DNA of 64,000 nucleotides from Rhyacophila brunnea (GCA_022495005.1 JAGYXB010001324.1:1612001-1676000); one strand, 5' to 3'; counted from the first letter of the stretch, positions 1 to 13,389 are shown. Translations and numbers: made by a program. The notes: generated by a model not told the origin, from the sequence alone.

Positions 1-1954
1 ATTAAAATGAACTATACGATTAAGCCTTTACAGCATCACACAAAATTATTTTTTATTGTAACAAAATCGCAAAACTCATAACAAATCTAATAGGTAAGGT
101 ACCTTAATACAGGCAACTTAGAAAACTCATGCGTTCAATGTAAGGCTGCGCGGGCATAACGGATTTCAGTGGGATTAAAAGATTATACTAATCCGAATGA
201 CTGCCTTTTTGTGCGGCACAGTCAGAAATGTTTACTTTATTATTATATATTATAAAGCATGAGCTTATTTCAAAATCACGTGCTGGTTAACATAGACTAA
301 TATTGTGAACCGGAAATAGACAGTAATCAAATAATTGACGCTCATAGGGATATAATACTTTTAATAAACTAATTTATTATATTAATAATGGTAATTTAAG
401 AATATTGCAATCGTCGTTAAAGAAACATAATTTGGAATACATCATAAATATAATAATATATTGAACCACCCCCATTTTTGGTTATGGATTCAAGACCCGC
501 TCAGTACCTACAGTTATTTAAAAAAAAATATAAAGAATATTTCTACAGTATCTAAATTAGTAAATTATAAGTAAGTATATATCTAAAAGTAATAATATCG
601 TGAACTACTATTATCCTTAATTTACAGTCTGGATGCAAATATGTTGTGATGACAATAACAGTTAACTAGGTACTGAAAACTCAACGTGGTATGTGTTTAG
701 ATTTTAGTTTAATGTTTTGTACGTATGAGAATTGTGGTCAGTAACAGTTATCCCTATTGTTGGCTAAGAACTCAAGAAGATGCATACAATGTAATAAATC
801 GCTATTATCATTATCTATTTAGTTGTAGATCGGCTACTTAACAAATGATGCAAAAAATTAGCATATATGACGTGTAGAAAAATATGCGCATATAACAAAT
901 GAAAAGTCAAATATTCTGTTATTCGTATTTGCAAGTAGTCACGGAAAAACAATCAAACGTATTTGCAAGTATTTTAAATCTTTATAACATCGATTAAATA
1001 CGCAAATACGAATGACATGCAGCATTAAATACGTCTGAAATTATTTTATTTTTATTGTTTTATTATAATACATAAACAATGGGGGAATTTAACATTTACT
1101 AATTTTATTGCCATAGGTATTAATAAAAAAAGTTTCATTATAAATCTATCTAGCTTGGTCCTACTAGTCGTCGATCTACAATGCGTTAATTAACCCAATC
1201 AACTAGTAATAACGTAACCATTAAATTACACATTTTTGGTTTTTGTTACCATTACTTACTTTAAAATAATTAAATTATACATATTATGCCGTCTCCTTAC
1301 ATATGAAATATTATAAATATGTATAGACATTTAAAAAAATAATTGGGAAATCTAATATTTTAAAATGGACACAATACCGACGATAAAATACGATGTAGAG
1401 TCACTTATGACTTTAGAAACCTGTCACCGTATTTTGGTTAATGAATATAATATTGATGTGGAATATTGTATGATGTAATATTAAAAATAGATAATAATCA
1501 ACCATTTATATCTGTACTGTGGTTAATACATTTTGAGTATTATATAATATTAAATCTAAGTAGGTACTGTATTTAAAAGTGATAATAAGTAAAAGGAATA
1601 ACCATATTATTAACCCTTTCGATACGAGTACCCCCCTATTTGTTTATTTTTTGTTGTAGTAAATTGTATTATTTTTATTTCCAAGGATTACGACTTCCAC
1701 TGACCGGAACGGCTCCATCAACTACACACATATTTTGCCATTTATTATACACGCTACCATTCTGAAACATATACTAAATTTAGAAGACATTCTGGGAATT
1801 TATTGTAAATATTATATTAGATTAGACATACCATTATGTTTTTTTATATATTTAATTAGTACTGGTGATTCGATTATTATTTTTTTTATTCTTATTCAAA
1901 TAACATATATATCTTCTAAACATCATATAATTGTTTTATATAAAAAAATAAATA
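1..1954. other. AT-rich non-coding stretch
   Basis: No gene seen. Only short chance frames, for example a 75-codon AT-rich frame at 1735-1962 that runs into a repeat and has no recognisable motif. Confidence 0.5.
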
Positions 1955-2360
1955 CAAGATAAAAGAACTTTTTATATACAACGTATTTAAATTTTCTGTT
2001 GAATCATATAAACTTGACTTGACTAGCTTAAACGATCAAAAAAATTTTGTACTTGATAGAAATACTGAATAATGAAATGTAATTTCATATTGATTACCAT
2101 GGTAACGCACGTATATATTATTTAATAATTTAGTTGCTAACCAATAATGGTATCGAAATAACTTTTCATACAAAACAGAATTAACTAAAAATGAATTCAA
2201 TTATACTTAAAGATGGCTAAAAGTATTAAAAAATGCATTGGCATCGTGTTCTGATATATTCTAAAAGTTTCAAATGTCTAGCTAGTCGGGAAGTTAGTTA
2301 AAAATCGATTGCAAGATTTGTACCGGACAAATAAGATACGACATAAGAAAAACGTTGTAA
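1955..2360 (+). repeat. Dispersed repeat family R1, copy 1
   Basis: This is one of four copies of an unclassified repeat; the others are at 3051, 53241 and, inverted, 61049. The copies share a start near AAGATAAAAAGAACTTTTTA, a middle block containing GCACGTATATATT, then CATACAAAACAGAATTAACT, AAGATGGCTAAAAGT and a GGACAAA module near the 3' end. This copy has one GGACAAA module. It also lacks the GTTGCTAGG...CCTAGCAAC hairpin seen in the other copies: only a single GTTGCTAACC junction remains. No terminal inverted repeats, open frame or target duplication were seen. It is probably a non-autonomous element. Confidence 0.8.
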
Positions 2361-3050
2361 TAAGAATTGCGAAATTCAACTTATGCCCTGGCCACTAAAC
2401 GCCACAGATGTATTATTAAAAATAACATATAAATAGTCATAGTATAAAAATACCGTGAAAAGATAGTAAGGCATCTAAAATAAATTGTGTATCATAATAT
2501 CATTTATCGATTAAAGTTAATGCCGTTCAATTGAAAATTTATGCGAATTGGTAGCTGAAAATTTGAGTACTTACATAAATCGAGAAGGTCTTCTGAATTT
2601 TATATCTCTTAACAACGTAAAATTCTTGATATTCTAATGCCTTTTGAAAGCAGGTGCTTCAGATCCTGAATATTTATTGAAATAAAAGACTTTCGTTCTT
2701 GAGTAAGTAATTGTGTTTTCAATTACTTAGGTAAAAAAACGATTTTTGAGTGATTCATAAAATCAAATGAACAAAATAATGAAGCTTAATTATTTTGAGA
2801 GATGTATTTAACTGTCTTCTTCTTATTCTTCAGCTGTGTAGATATTTTTTTTCATTTATTCATAATCAGATAAAACGTAATACACAATATTATATTTATT
2901 ATGTACCGTTTTAAAGAATTTAAAAAATACTTACCATAACATATTTTTAGACAAGAATGCTTGTATTGAGTTTAATGCAATAATTTTAGGTATAGACTAG
3001 CTAGAAAAAAATCTTGATATGTTTCGAAATTATGTATTTTATATAATTAA
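2361..3050. other. Spacer between two R1 copies
   Basis: AT-rich and without a gene. It separates two R1 copies lying in the same orientation. Confidence 0.5.
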
Positions 3051-3432
3051 ATAATTACAAGATAAAATGAACTTTTTATATACAACGTTTTTAAATTTCC
3101 TGTTGAATTATTATGCTCAATATGCTCAAACTTGTACTCGATATGAAGTAAATAAAAAACAAACAAATATAGAATACTGAAATGTCAATTTGACATTTCA
3201 TTTTGATTTCCATAGTAATGCACGTATATATTAATAATTTTGTTGCTAGGACCACCCCCTTAGCAACTAAACATAGTCTTTTGCTTTTTACGGATTTTTC
3301 TGAAATAACTTTCCATACAAAACAGAATTAACTGAAAATGAATTCAATTCTGCTTAAAGATGGCTAAAAGTATTAAAAGAATGCGTTGGCATTGTGTTCT
3401 GATATATTCTAAAAGTTTCAAATGTCCAGCTA
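3051..3432 (+). repeat. Dispersed repeat family R1, copy 2 (3'-truncated)
   Basis: Same family and orientation as the copy at 1955. It begins with the same ATAATTACAAGATAAA leader as the copy at 53241. It keeps the hairpin GTTGCTAGG...TTAGCAAC. Similarity stops after the AAATGTC block, so the 3' GGACAAA module is missing. Confidence 0.8.
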
Positions 3433-4440
3433 TATTTAGCTTAATTATTGATTACAAAACCGATCGTCTTCTGACTGACCGAATTTTAAGTAGCTTAAAT
3501 AGCAACGTAGTTATTAGAAAATAATCGCATGAATCATGAACGATGCGATAATTTAAAAACTAAAGCATTTACACGAAAAGTAAAAGATGTGAGTTTGAGT
3601 CCAACTCGTTTCAACTTTTCAAAATTATGTATTTTCTATATGATTACTGACGACTATTTGAATGTGCCAACATTTTTCATATAAAACCATAACATCGTTG
3701 ATATTTTCATTTGGTTTCATAATAATATAGTAGGTATTATAATGTTTAATTGTAATATTTTATTAAATACGTACCTATTTATAAACAAAATTTTGAATAG
3801 ATTATTTATTCAACACATCTAATTATACATACAACGGTTGTTAATCTCAAATATATTATATAGACTATTCGCCTTCTTATTTCAATTTATTAATCAAGAA
3901 AATTACTATTAGACGGAAATTTAGGAAAAAAATATCATGACCATAGAATCTACTATGAAAATTATTAATGCTTATGTCGTTTTTAATACTCATTTTAGAG
4001 TGAAAGGGTAAGGTAACCTAATCACCATAAATATTTAAGTATACTTTTGGTACCTACTTACTTTCCATAAAATTATTTTTGTATTTTTATAAAAAAACCT
4101 CCTACATTATTTTTGAAATCACGCATTTTTATAGGCTGCGGCAGCTTTTTAAAGCATCTTCAGATAGCCCTTTTTGCATATTTTTTTGCTGCTGTTTTCC
4201 TAAGTGGATTATATTAATATGTCCATTTAAATTTTTGTTTTGTATGTATATTTATTCATTACAACAGTCATTATTTCATAACGATGACATTCACTTTCAT
4301 TAAAGTTTCATATTAGTGGGTTTTTACATCTTTCCAGACTTATAAATGGTTAATAAAAACCGTAAAAAAACCAAAGAGTACAATAAAATGATAGCCGACG
4401 CTATTTTGGTTATATTATAAACAGAAAAAAATTGTGTACA
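3433..4440. other. AT-rich non-coding stretch
   Basis: No gene or repeat recognised. A 74-codon frame at 4079-4303 is phenylalanine- and isoleucine-rich and looks like chance. Confidence 0.45.
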
Positions 4441-4453
4441 GAAATGGGAAAAT

Positions 4454-4698
4454 TCAAAAGTCATATAACCAAATTTTCTTCGTTGACACTACTTCATCAT
4501 TGATGATAGTGGCCTGGATGACTTGAACATTTGACAGCCATCGCCACGGTTTGGCTCCATCTTTCTCAGCATTCAACAATGCATAAAAAAGAAAACCCGT
4601 GGCATTTTTGATTTCGTCCATGTCTTTGGACCTCTTAGTCATCTTGGTTCTTCGATCATTATCTCGACCATGAATTATTTTTAACCTCCATAAATGAC
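4454..4698 (-). CDS. Candidate exon, unrecognised protein (weak cystatin-like pattern)
   Basis: The minus strand carries an open frame of higher complexity than its surroundings. It can begin at a plausible splice acceptor, CTTCATTCAG followed by GTCATT, at 4699-4698. It ends at a TGA after IWLYDF. The peptide includes the stretches NATGFLFYALLNAEKDG and SNVQVIQATIINDEVV. The spacing of small hydrophobic, asparagine and VQVIQAT-like segments faintly recalls a cystatin fold, but no diagnostic motif is present. No donor or partner exon was found. It could be a true exon, a decayed gene copy, or chance. Confidence 0.25.
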
Positions 4699-4956
4699 CT
4701 GAATGAAGCTCTCCCAAATCAGATTTAAATCGATTTATTACAAAGTACCTATTGAATAATGAAATATTAATATTAGCATACCATCAGAATTAGTGATACC
4801 TGAATTGTGAAACTACATTTTATACTATACTTATAATTATTATTAAAAGCCGCATAATATTTTATCAACTTCATTATTTTAACTTGATAAGAATATCATG
4901 GAAACCAATTTTGATTATATTTAAAAAAATAATTAATTATTTATTTAGGCGCTTAA

Positions 4957-5981
4957 GGGCGGACCTGCTCAGCGTGGGTCAAAATGGAGCTTTTTTCTAT
5001 TTTAAAATCATGATCCTGGACATACCTTAAACGTTGTAGATAATCTATTTATATGATTTTGATGCCTTATTATTCTTTATATTTATTGATAATCTCTGTG
5101 ATCCCAAATTTGACAAGAATTAGGCATTTTATTATTCAAAAAATGGGCAAGATTACAACTTTGAAAGATAATTCTAAAGATACTCATTATAAGCTATGTC
5201 TTTGACCTTTTATGTGTGATAAACATCCTACGAATTATGATTGCTTTATAATAATTATTGACCTACCGACCGTTTAAAAAAAAAGATTTTTTTTCGGTTA
5301 GGTACATGTTCAAACACGCGCGTTAACATGATCTTACTCCCCACTTCAATTTTAGTTTGTCAATTTATGGCGACGGCCGTATGTTGTAGCTTAACCACTG
5401 GGGGATGACAAAAGAAATTGCGTTTTTCAAAAAAACACTACCTTATTCTTAGGTCAATAATTATTATAAACCAATCATTATTCATAGGATGTTTATCACA
5501 CTTGAATGGTCAAAGACATAGGTTATAATGAGTGTCTTTAGAATTATCTTCTAATGTGTTAATCTTGTCGATTTTTTGAATAATAAAATGCCTAATTCTT
5601 GTCAAATTTGGGATCACAGAGATTATCAATATAATTTTTATCGTGAATATTTTACAAAAATTATCTCGCAATAAATTATACTAATGGTTTTATAAATGCG
5701 TTTAAAAATTAATAAATGTAAAAAATCTTAACACCACTGCACATTTATGTATTGAAATATGACTATATTCTAAAACATTAGAGCGAGAGGTTTAAAAGAA
5801 TACTATTTTATGTAATAAAAATACTTTATGGAGTCATCAAATGTTTAAAATAAAAATAAAGGATAACAATGATTCAAAATTATATAAAAAGATTATCGAC
5901 AACGTTTAAGGTATGTCCAGGAGCATGCTTTGAAAATAGAACAAAAGCTCCATTTTGACTTACGCTGAGCAATGTCCCCCC
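4957..5981. mobile_element. TTAA-flanked foldback DNA element
   Basis: A long inverted repeat is bounded on both sides by TTAA (4953-4956 and 5982-5985). The left end reads GGGCGGACCTGCTCAGCG; the reverse complement of the right end reads GGGGGGACATTGCTCAGCG. The arms then stay similar through AAAATGGAGC, CCTGGACATACCTTAAACGT and the block around GATAATCTCTGTGATCCC. The right arm carries roughly 240 bp absent from the left, so the hairpin is asymmetric. The central spacer is about 5265-5450. No transposase frame is present. TTAA duplications are known for piggyBac and some other superfamilies; piggyBac-like is an inference from the target site only. Confidence 0.8.
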
Positions 5982-5985
5982 TTAA

Positions 5986-7944
5986 TAATTTTAATTTAAG
6001 TTGAATTGAAAAAATCCAGTTCTATTCATTTTATTCAATATATATTATTTCCATAGAAAATATTTAATGAAATCTACTCTAGGGTTGCAATTATTGTTTG
6101 TGGCTATTGTATTAAAATAAAAACAAGCTAGAGCGCACCGAAGAAAAGTAAAATTTTAAATTAAACTATGTTTATAATTAACTTTTAACGAGAAACCTCT
6201 TTCAATGGCGTTTTTATTTGCTGCAGAAGATTATGTTTATTGTTTGAACGCAGGTTGTATTTCACGTTGGGAAATGAATATGTACGGAAACAAAATATTC
6301 TGCCAAGATATTTTTTAATATAAATTTGATCATTCTAAAATAGCTTCAGCTTTCACACTATTTGCATAAGTATAGGTATATTAAAAAAAATAAACTATGT
6401 TTTTATTAATTGAATAGACAAGAAGGAATAATATAGGATTCGTCGTTGAACATGCATACTTTAGATACCTCAGAAACATATTATTTTTTATTTTTTTTTT
6501 ATGACGGAGCTAGAAATTAACTTGCTAATGTTATTTACCAATTAAAACAACCTATCTCACACCTAATCATGGTATAATTAACTACTGATTAACTATACGT
6601 CGAGGTTTTATTAATTTGTGTTAATATAGACCACCGAATTTTTTAAATTGAATAAAGGTGTTAACGATATAAATTTACAGATTATATTATGTATATGTTT
6701 TTTAAATAAGATTCTGGAACGTTTTTGATTTTTCAAATTTATTATTTAATACTATTAACAACATTAATATTAATAGTTTAATATGAGAATACAATAGTAT
6801 ACATTGTTCATATTTAAAAGTAGATTATACACCAATAATTAAAATTGCACTATTTATTAAGAATCAATGTTGTTTAATATTAATAAAAGAAAAATTACCA
6901 TGATAAAGGTAATATTTAAATTTAAAAGTTGGAAGAATTGGGAATACGATAATAAAACGTTCCCTTAGAATGTTTACAAGTAAACAAGCAAACAAAACGA
7001 TCATTGTGAAAATAAACAAGAAAGTGGTTAAAACAATATTTAATTGAATGTAAAATTTCATATAAGTACATTTTATATTAGATATTTATATTTTAATTTC
7101 TATTTTTAAATATTATATTGTTTACTGTAAAAATATTGATAAGCATGAAGTTTATAAAATGGTAGTATAATTTATTTCTTTCAAATTAATTTACTAAAAT
7201 TACTAGTATTGATCACTGATAATAATTAAAGATGTATACATACAAATGAAGAATTTCGAGCATTCTTGTGAGTAAGCCTATTAAATCTGTAGAATTTATA
7301 GGAAAGGCGTATATACCATTATGATACCTTGTCTTTTCTTCTTTCATAAATTATTACTTCATGATCAGATAAAAAATATATGAATAGGTACCATAAAAAT
7401 TTACTATTGTAGACATCATCGTTTTAAAATTGAAAGTAAAGCAATATTTTGTATTCCAGTGATTATTATACAGCAAAATATTTTACATAACATTTCTAAT
7501 TTTGCGTTATGTATTTGTCATAATTTATGAATTTCATACTGTCCATTGTTTCGATTAAAAAAATGCAAAAAATGAAATTAAACTGTTAATTTCTAGTATA
7601 AAATAAAGTTTCACGATGGAACGCCATTTTACATGTCTGAAAGTATCCAATTTCCGACAAGTCGAGGATGAATTAAGATTATTCTGTTCTCTAATTATTT
7701 GACTAAATTTTAAATCGAAAAGAATGGAGCTTCAGATAATAATATAAAACTGTTATAAAATACAATAATTAATATATCATGACAAAGTGTGTTTGCAAAT
7801 TTTTCGAAATTACGAATAAAATAATATTACTTAATACAATATTAAATTATATGAAAATTGAAGACGGGCGTATTCAACCCGATGTCCGTACATCTGATAA
7901 TATACAAAATATGGCTTTATTCTCTATTTTAAAACTCATACAGT
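5986..7944. other. AT-rich non-coding stretch
   Basis: No gene recognised. A minus-strand frame at 6864-7061 is very hydrophobic but lies in low-complexity AT sequence and looks like chance. Confidence 0.45.
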
Positions 7945-7965
7945 GCTGACGACACAGCTGCCGTG

Positions 7966-8052
7966 TCAGCATTAGATGGCCATTAGATACCATTAGCATG
8001 TTATGTAAATGTTGTAATTAAATAGTACTTAACTGGTCCGCAGTGAATGACC
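7966..8052 (+). repeat. Conserved ~90-bp repeat block R2, copy 1
   Basis: Shares an ordered set of words with 54745-54840 and 62006-62105: GATGGCCATTAGAT, TTAGCATGTTAT, TAAATGT, GTAATTAAA and CAGTGAATG. An imperfect hairpin (GCTGAC ... GTCAGC, 7945-7970) abuts its upstream edge. The class is unknown. Confidence 0.55.
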
Positions 8053-8234
8053 ACGATGTCATTTACAACAATACTCTTTTAAGGTAATCATATATTTTGT
8101 GTGTTCATCAAATTTTTATTTATAAGATTAGAAAAAACAAAGTATCATAATGACGTATTTAGTTATTTTTATTACAAAATCTACAGAATAATAAATAAAT
8201 TCGCAAAAATACCCAAAAAAATCATTTCAGGCCT

Positions 8235-8444
8235 TCACACAGCACCTTGGCCCTTAATGAATCTTTGTGAGAATTGGATCACCATCAATGATTGATTAAC
8301 GATATCCTGAAGCATTCGCCAAGTGACAGTTTGGATTAGTAGATAAACCTTATAATGCTGGGTAACCCCGTCAGCTGTCACATAGCCTTTAATAATGTTT
8401 TTTTTTGCACACGCGAAGCCACAAATTCCGCTCAAATTGAGCAC
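8235..8444 (-). other. Candidate coding island, unrecognised
   Basis: Minus-strand open frame with balanced composition, including KGYVTADGVTQHYKVYLLIQ and TWRMLQDIV, followed by a stop. By eye its middle can be laid alongside the island at 4454-4698 (VIQATIINDEVVSTKKIWL against IIKGYVTADGVTQHYKVYL), which may hint at a shared fold. No good splice sites or start were found. It is not assigned to a family. Confidence 0.2.
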
Positions 8445-8459
8445 CCTTATACTTCCCTT

Positions 8460-10189
8460 TCAGATAGATTACAAATATTTCACTGTACTAAAAATTAAAC
8501 ATAGCACGGTATTTAGTACGATGGCGATTGTGTGTAGCATTTAGTTAACGAACAAATTTAAATACTGCACAGTTAAGTCGATTATCAAATTCAACATATT
8601 TGTTTTATGGATAAGATTTATAAATATAACCTAGGTAGATTAGTTATTTTTGAACTCCAAGGGTGGGTACTTGGTATTTATACCTAGTAAAGTACCATTT
8701 AGTCACGCCCACACCCATACCCGGTTTGATATTCCTATTAGAGAGAGTAAACACGTTATTTGTGTTAAATTTTTTTTTTGCTAAGGATTTATTATATCTA
8801 AATAATAATTATTATTTATTATCCAAAACGTCGTTGTATTAGAGTAGGTACTTGATAGTGAATAATTAAATTACCTAAGTAATACAAAAGATAGAAACTT
8901 CTAGTTTTAGTTGAAATTTATACGCTCCCCATTTAACGGTACATATTTTTTCCCATTCACTATTATTAGAAAGTTATCTGAATGTAGTTTTATTCCTTGG
9001 TTTTTTCACTATTGAATCATGCCATCTAATATAATACAATAATTACTATGCACACGTGTGAATACAATATTTATATTATACTTTCCCGATTACTTGTTGT
9101 TATATTTTATTTTTGAGCTGTCACCGTATAATTTTCTTTCTCTTTCTTTCCTTGAACTTTAGCGCTTGTTATAGAGCTCGAAAGGAAAAAGGAAAAGATG
9201 AGCTGAACCTAATGCATTATGATTTTTAACGTAACCTCTCGTACTTGTTAGTATTATCTGAGTTCTAATATTATATCTTGTGACTGGCGTCTGTGACGAA
9301 TTCGAAATGTCGAGGAAAGAGATGAAACAAGGCCTACCTTCTTATATAGGTAACAGTACCAAAACAAAATATAAACAAATTAAGTCTTCTATTGAAATAA
9401 TATGTTTATATTACATAAAACAATTTTTTTCAACAATTTAAACAAATATTTTATATGAAGAGTATTACAGTAAAATAATATATTATAATTATATTTACAG
9501 TAATTCTATATGGGAAATTATCATAATAGAGTAATTTCCGGAAACAATTATGTATCTGTCATGTTTCTTACTCCATAACCGAAACATTAATTAGAATAAT
9601 CGTTGGGATTGATGGCCGGTTACTAGGTATATAATATATAAATGGATAAACTCCTTATTTTACATTAATCGATTACACATATTGTTCATGCTGTACTATT
9701 ATTGTACATACTATAAGTATTATACTGAAAATTTTAAATGTAATAACGTTTATTTCATGATATTTATTTTCGGGTAAAGCTAACGCGTTTTTCTATGCTA
9801 CTGATTTCTGTGGTATATTGTTTGTTATAATATGTGTTTTTTCTTTTCCTCCCTATTCGTTATGCGTATACTTTGGGCAAAAGGTTAACAACAAATCTTT
9901 GTAAAACTGTTATTTAGTTCAGACAAAACATATAACGCGGGATTTTAATATATTATAATATACTCAATTCATAATAAAATTACGAAAATAGTTACTTCAG
10001 AAAAATATTTTTGAATACTTATATGTCATTTTACGGATAAAATAATATTTCAGATCTAGGGCATTGTGGGTACCTACTCAACAATTTATATTATTACTTG
10101 TTGATTTAGCATAGAAATGTATTGCTATATGTTATTTTTTATTAAAAAATTATTTTACATAAACACAAACGATTTGTGTATACTGTGTT
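8460..10189. other. AT-rich non-coding stretch
   Basis: No gene, RNA or clear repeat seen. A pyrimidine run of CTTTC units lies near 9135-9155. Confidence 0.45.
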
Positions 10190-10623
10190 CGCACTCCCAG
10201 TAAAATACGGTCGTATGTTTGAAATGATCGTTTAGACTATTTATAGTTATGGATTTTGCTTGAATATTTTTTTTATTTTTATAAAAATACTATAGTATCT
10301 GAAGCTTCAATAGTATCTACCTATCACAGTATAAAGAATAATACAGTTATATTATTATTATTATACAGAAGCCATCTTCATAACTAAAACAATGTTTTAA
10401 AAACTACAAATGACCTAATGTACTATTGTAACTCAGAAATATTAAATTACCTCATTATATTAAGTTTTAAAATAAAATAAAAATAAAGTCGAAAAGAAAT
10501 CATATTGTTTTTCCTTAAAAATAAGTATTTTTTTCAGTATCAACAAAAAATGTTTAAAATCTATGAAACTTCTTCTGTGAAATAACTAATTCACATCTAC
10601 GAGAGCATTTTATTGGGAGTGCG
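10190..10623. mobile_element. Short TIR element (MITE-like)
   Basis: The ends are 17-bp inverted repeats with one mismatch: CGCACTCCCAGTAAAAT at 10190-10206, and the complement of CGCACTCCCAATAAAAT at 10607-10623. Weaker pairing continues inward for about 20 bp. The 434-bp interior has no open frame. No convincing target duplication was found, so the superfamily is open. Confidence 0.6.
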
Positions 10624-12137
10624 ATATGTCACTACATACTAAATATTATATCAACCGTAATTATGTGACATTAACATTTAAAACAAATGGAAAGAAGTGA
10701 TATATGTGGGTGCATAGTAGCTACAATATTTTTAAATACTAAGTTTTCTTATCATGTTTTCAGAAGAAAAAAAATACTTGGTAGAATCCTAACTTTCAAC
10801 AACCGTATAAGTAATATTTTAGGGTCTAAACATATATTGAAAAAAGAATACGGGAAAATGTTAATACACGGGATTTGCGGACACTTTACCACCACACCCC
10901 GTGGTCATTTTATTAATTATATTAAAAGTTCAGTATAATTTATATTTTCAGTAATTAAAAAAAAATATTTTGTTATTTTTTTTGAAAAGTTTATTTTAAT
11001 TATATAAACGGTGATACATGTTTGTATTATGTACAATGACACCTACCCGTTTCGAAATAAAATTACCATGTAAAAAAAATGCTAATAATAATCTTTGCAA
11101 GGGATTCAGTGTTTACTTTATGATAATTCGTGATATTTATTAATTTTATATGCGAAATTGTTTAACATTGAGAGTTTACGACACGTGTTATCTAAAAATA
11201 AACATTTTTGTTAATAATAATTTGGACGATAATGAACAACATCTTGGTTATTTTTGTTATTTAAGTATTTCGAATTTTGAGTATAAACAGCTATTATTAG
11301 TATGAATATCTACTTATATTTATAGTTACATTTCATCAAAATAGCTTTGAACGTCCAAATTTCAAAATTGTAGAATTACAAAGAGGGTTGTTTCCCATTA
11401 TTATAATAAAGTTATACCACGTCAACACAAATCCAAATAATATTAATTATAGATTTTGGTTGATAGTCCTGTCAGTTGCTCAACACTGATCATCATAAGT
11501 ATTTGGTATTTTGAGAAAGGTGTAATCGCTAAGGGTTAATTAATTCAGGATTACGCCTTATATATTAAAGTAAACCCTTAAAAGATCTGTTTCATCGAAC
11601 AACTAAATTCAGTAGAACTATTAATAATCATATGAAATATCCAATAAATTATTTTCTATTACTTTAATTATAATACATTGCTTTATCGAAAACTTATTCG
11701 TTTTCAATTAAAAAAAAAATCACTGAAAAATGTATTCAATTTCTCTTATGTGTATGCAGTTAATATTAATGTTATTATTTTGTTAAGATAATCTATGGTC
11801 ACCGTACGTAAAAAGATACCGCGAAAAAACTGAAATTGGGGAAACTTCTAGAAAGGATGGAGCTCCTTTTCAAAAAATATGTGAGTTAGTGGGAGTAAAA
11901 CTATTTACTGAACAAGCAGCATGGTATGGAAATCAGAGAGTTTTAGGATTTAGACTTGGGTTTTAGGATTTAGGATTAGACGGAATACAGAATCAACCTT
12001 TGTTTGTTCTTATCCATTAAAAATACCATATGTGATAATTATATGTTTAATATAGCATGCGAGTAAAATCTTGTTATATTTTTGACTGGCATATACAGGC
12101 ACAGCTCACCATTACTCTGGCAAACAAATCTTATTAA
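10624..12137. other. Mostly non-coding; two small anonymous frames
   Basis: Two frames are more complex than background but match nothing I know. One at 10687-10938 (+) contains HGICGHFTTTPRGHF. The other, at about 11789-11967 (+), contains RYREKTEIGETSRKDGAPFQ and ends in RVLGFRLGF then stop. Neither has a convincing splice or start context. Confidence 0.3.
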
Positions 12138-12634
12138 GGTTTACAGATACACTTCAGATCAAGACTCCTCTCAAAGAAAACTAAGATAAAGTTGTACAAA
12201 ACCCTCATCAGACCCATATTAACTTATGGGTCGGAATGCTGGGCTCTATCAAAAAAAAATGAGAGGAAGCAGGATATCTTGGAAAAAAAGATATTAAGAA
12301 GAATCTTCGGAGCTGTATCTGAGGAGAATGGCACGTGGCGAGGAAGGTACAACCATGAACTATATGCGTTGTATGAAGATCCCCCTGTAGTATCACTCGT
12401 GAAAGTGGGGCGATTTCGTTGGACAGGCCATGTCTCAAGGATGGAAGACACCCAACCACAGAGGCTTCTCTTCAACAGACCAGAAGGGAAAATGAGGGAC
12501 CTAGACTGCGGTGGCTGGACTGTATAGAAAGAGACACAGCATCCCGGAGACTGAGACGGTGGAGGGAGCTTACGGCAGACAGAGGGGAGTGGAGACGTTT
12601 TCTGGAGGCAGCCAAGACCCACATTGGGTTGTAG
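12138..12634 (+). pseudogene. 3' end of a non-LTR retrotransposon reverse transcriptase, frameshifted
   Basis: The translation shows the characteristic C-terminal region of insect endonuclease/reverse-transcriptase ORFs. In order: KIKLYKTLIRPILTYGSECW, ILEKKILRRIFG, RFRWTGHVSRM, then in another frame GPRLRWLDCIERD and a final RGEWRRFLEAAKTHIGL before a stop. The reading frame changes near 12470-12500. A TGATGATGAT-type tail follows at about 12637-12650, as is common for such elements. The 5' part (endonuclease and catalytic RT) is missing, consistent with 5' truncation on insertion. Minus-strand frames over this segment are artefacts. Confidence 0.9.
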
Positions 12635-12659
12635 TGCCGATGATGATGATATTCAGGCA

Positions 12660-13389
12660 CAGCGCACCATTTTTGTCTGCTGTACTTGTACTTAGTACCT
12701 TTCCTGTGAACAGAATGATCCTTAAGATACGGCATATTAAATCAAAAAGTAAGATATTTGACAGATTTTCTACTATGAATCTAAGGTTAAGGAAGGTTTA
12801 AACTTGGGGAAGAACTCTGGAATGTATTAATGGAATGCGAGTTCTGATAAATTTAATAGATTATTTTTAATAAAATCAGTGTAAACTGAAAAAATCAGAT
12901 GTGGTTAGATCTGTCAATCAAATTTCCGATGGCATCGCTGAAAAATGTTCCACATTCCATAGAATGCCAGGCATACGAATGCATCCGTATTGGATGAGCT
13001 TGGCATCAAATAATGTTTCTCGACCATCTACAAGAGACACGTTTTTCAAATGATCACTGGTAGTGTCAAGGAGAAAAGACCTATATGTCTTCCGAATTCC
13101 GAAACATTATCAAGAAACCGACTGAATTAACGATAACTGAAATAACACCATTACTCCAGATGGAAGGAAATTGCTTGTAATTTCAATAATTTCAGTGATC
13201 ACCATTCTCAGTAATAAGGAAAATTGCATGAAGAGAACAATAATACATTACGACTGGGCGTTCTCCACAAAGTTAATAGTTACAAAATTATATATAGGAA
13301 AATAAGACATATCTACGGTTTAATTTATATTGTATGTATTTAGGTATTTTTCAGTGCTATATTTGTATCCAAAAATTATATATATCCGC
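12660..13389. other. Spacer between two retrotransposon remnants
   Basis: No recognisable gene. Near 12900-13200 the composition is less AT-biased and could be more decayed element sequence, but no motif is readable. Confidence 0.35.

Noticed and set aside
1365..1478. 37-codon frame starting MDTIPTIKYDVESL
   Set aside because: Too short, no family resemblance and no splice or start context.
12208..12735. Minus-strand frames of 83-132 codons
   Set aside because: Antisense artefacts of the reverse-transcriptase remnant on the plus strand.
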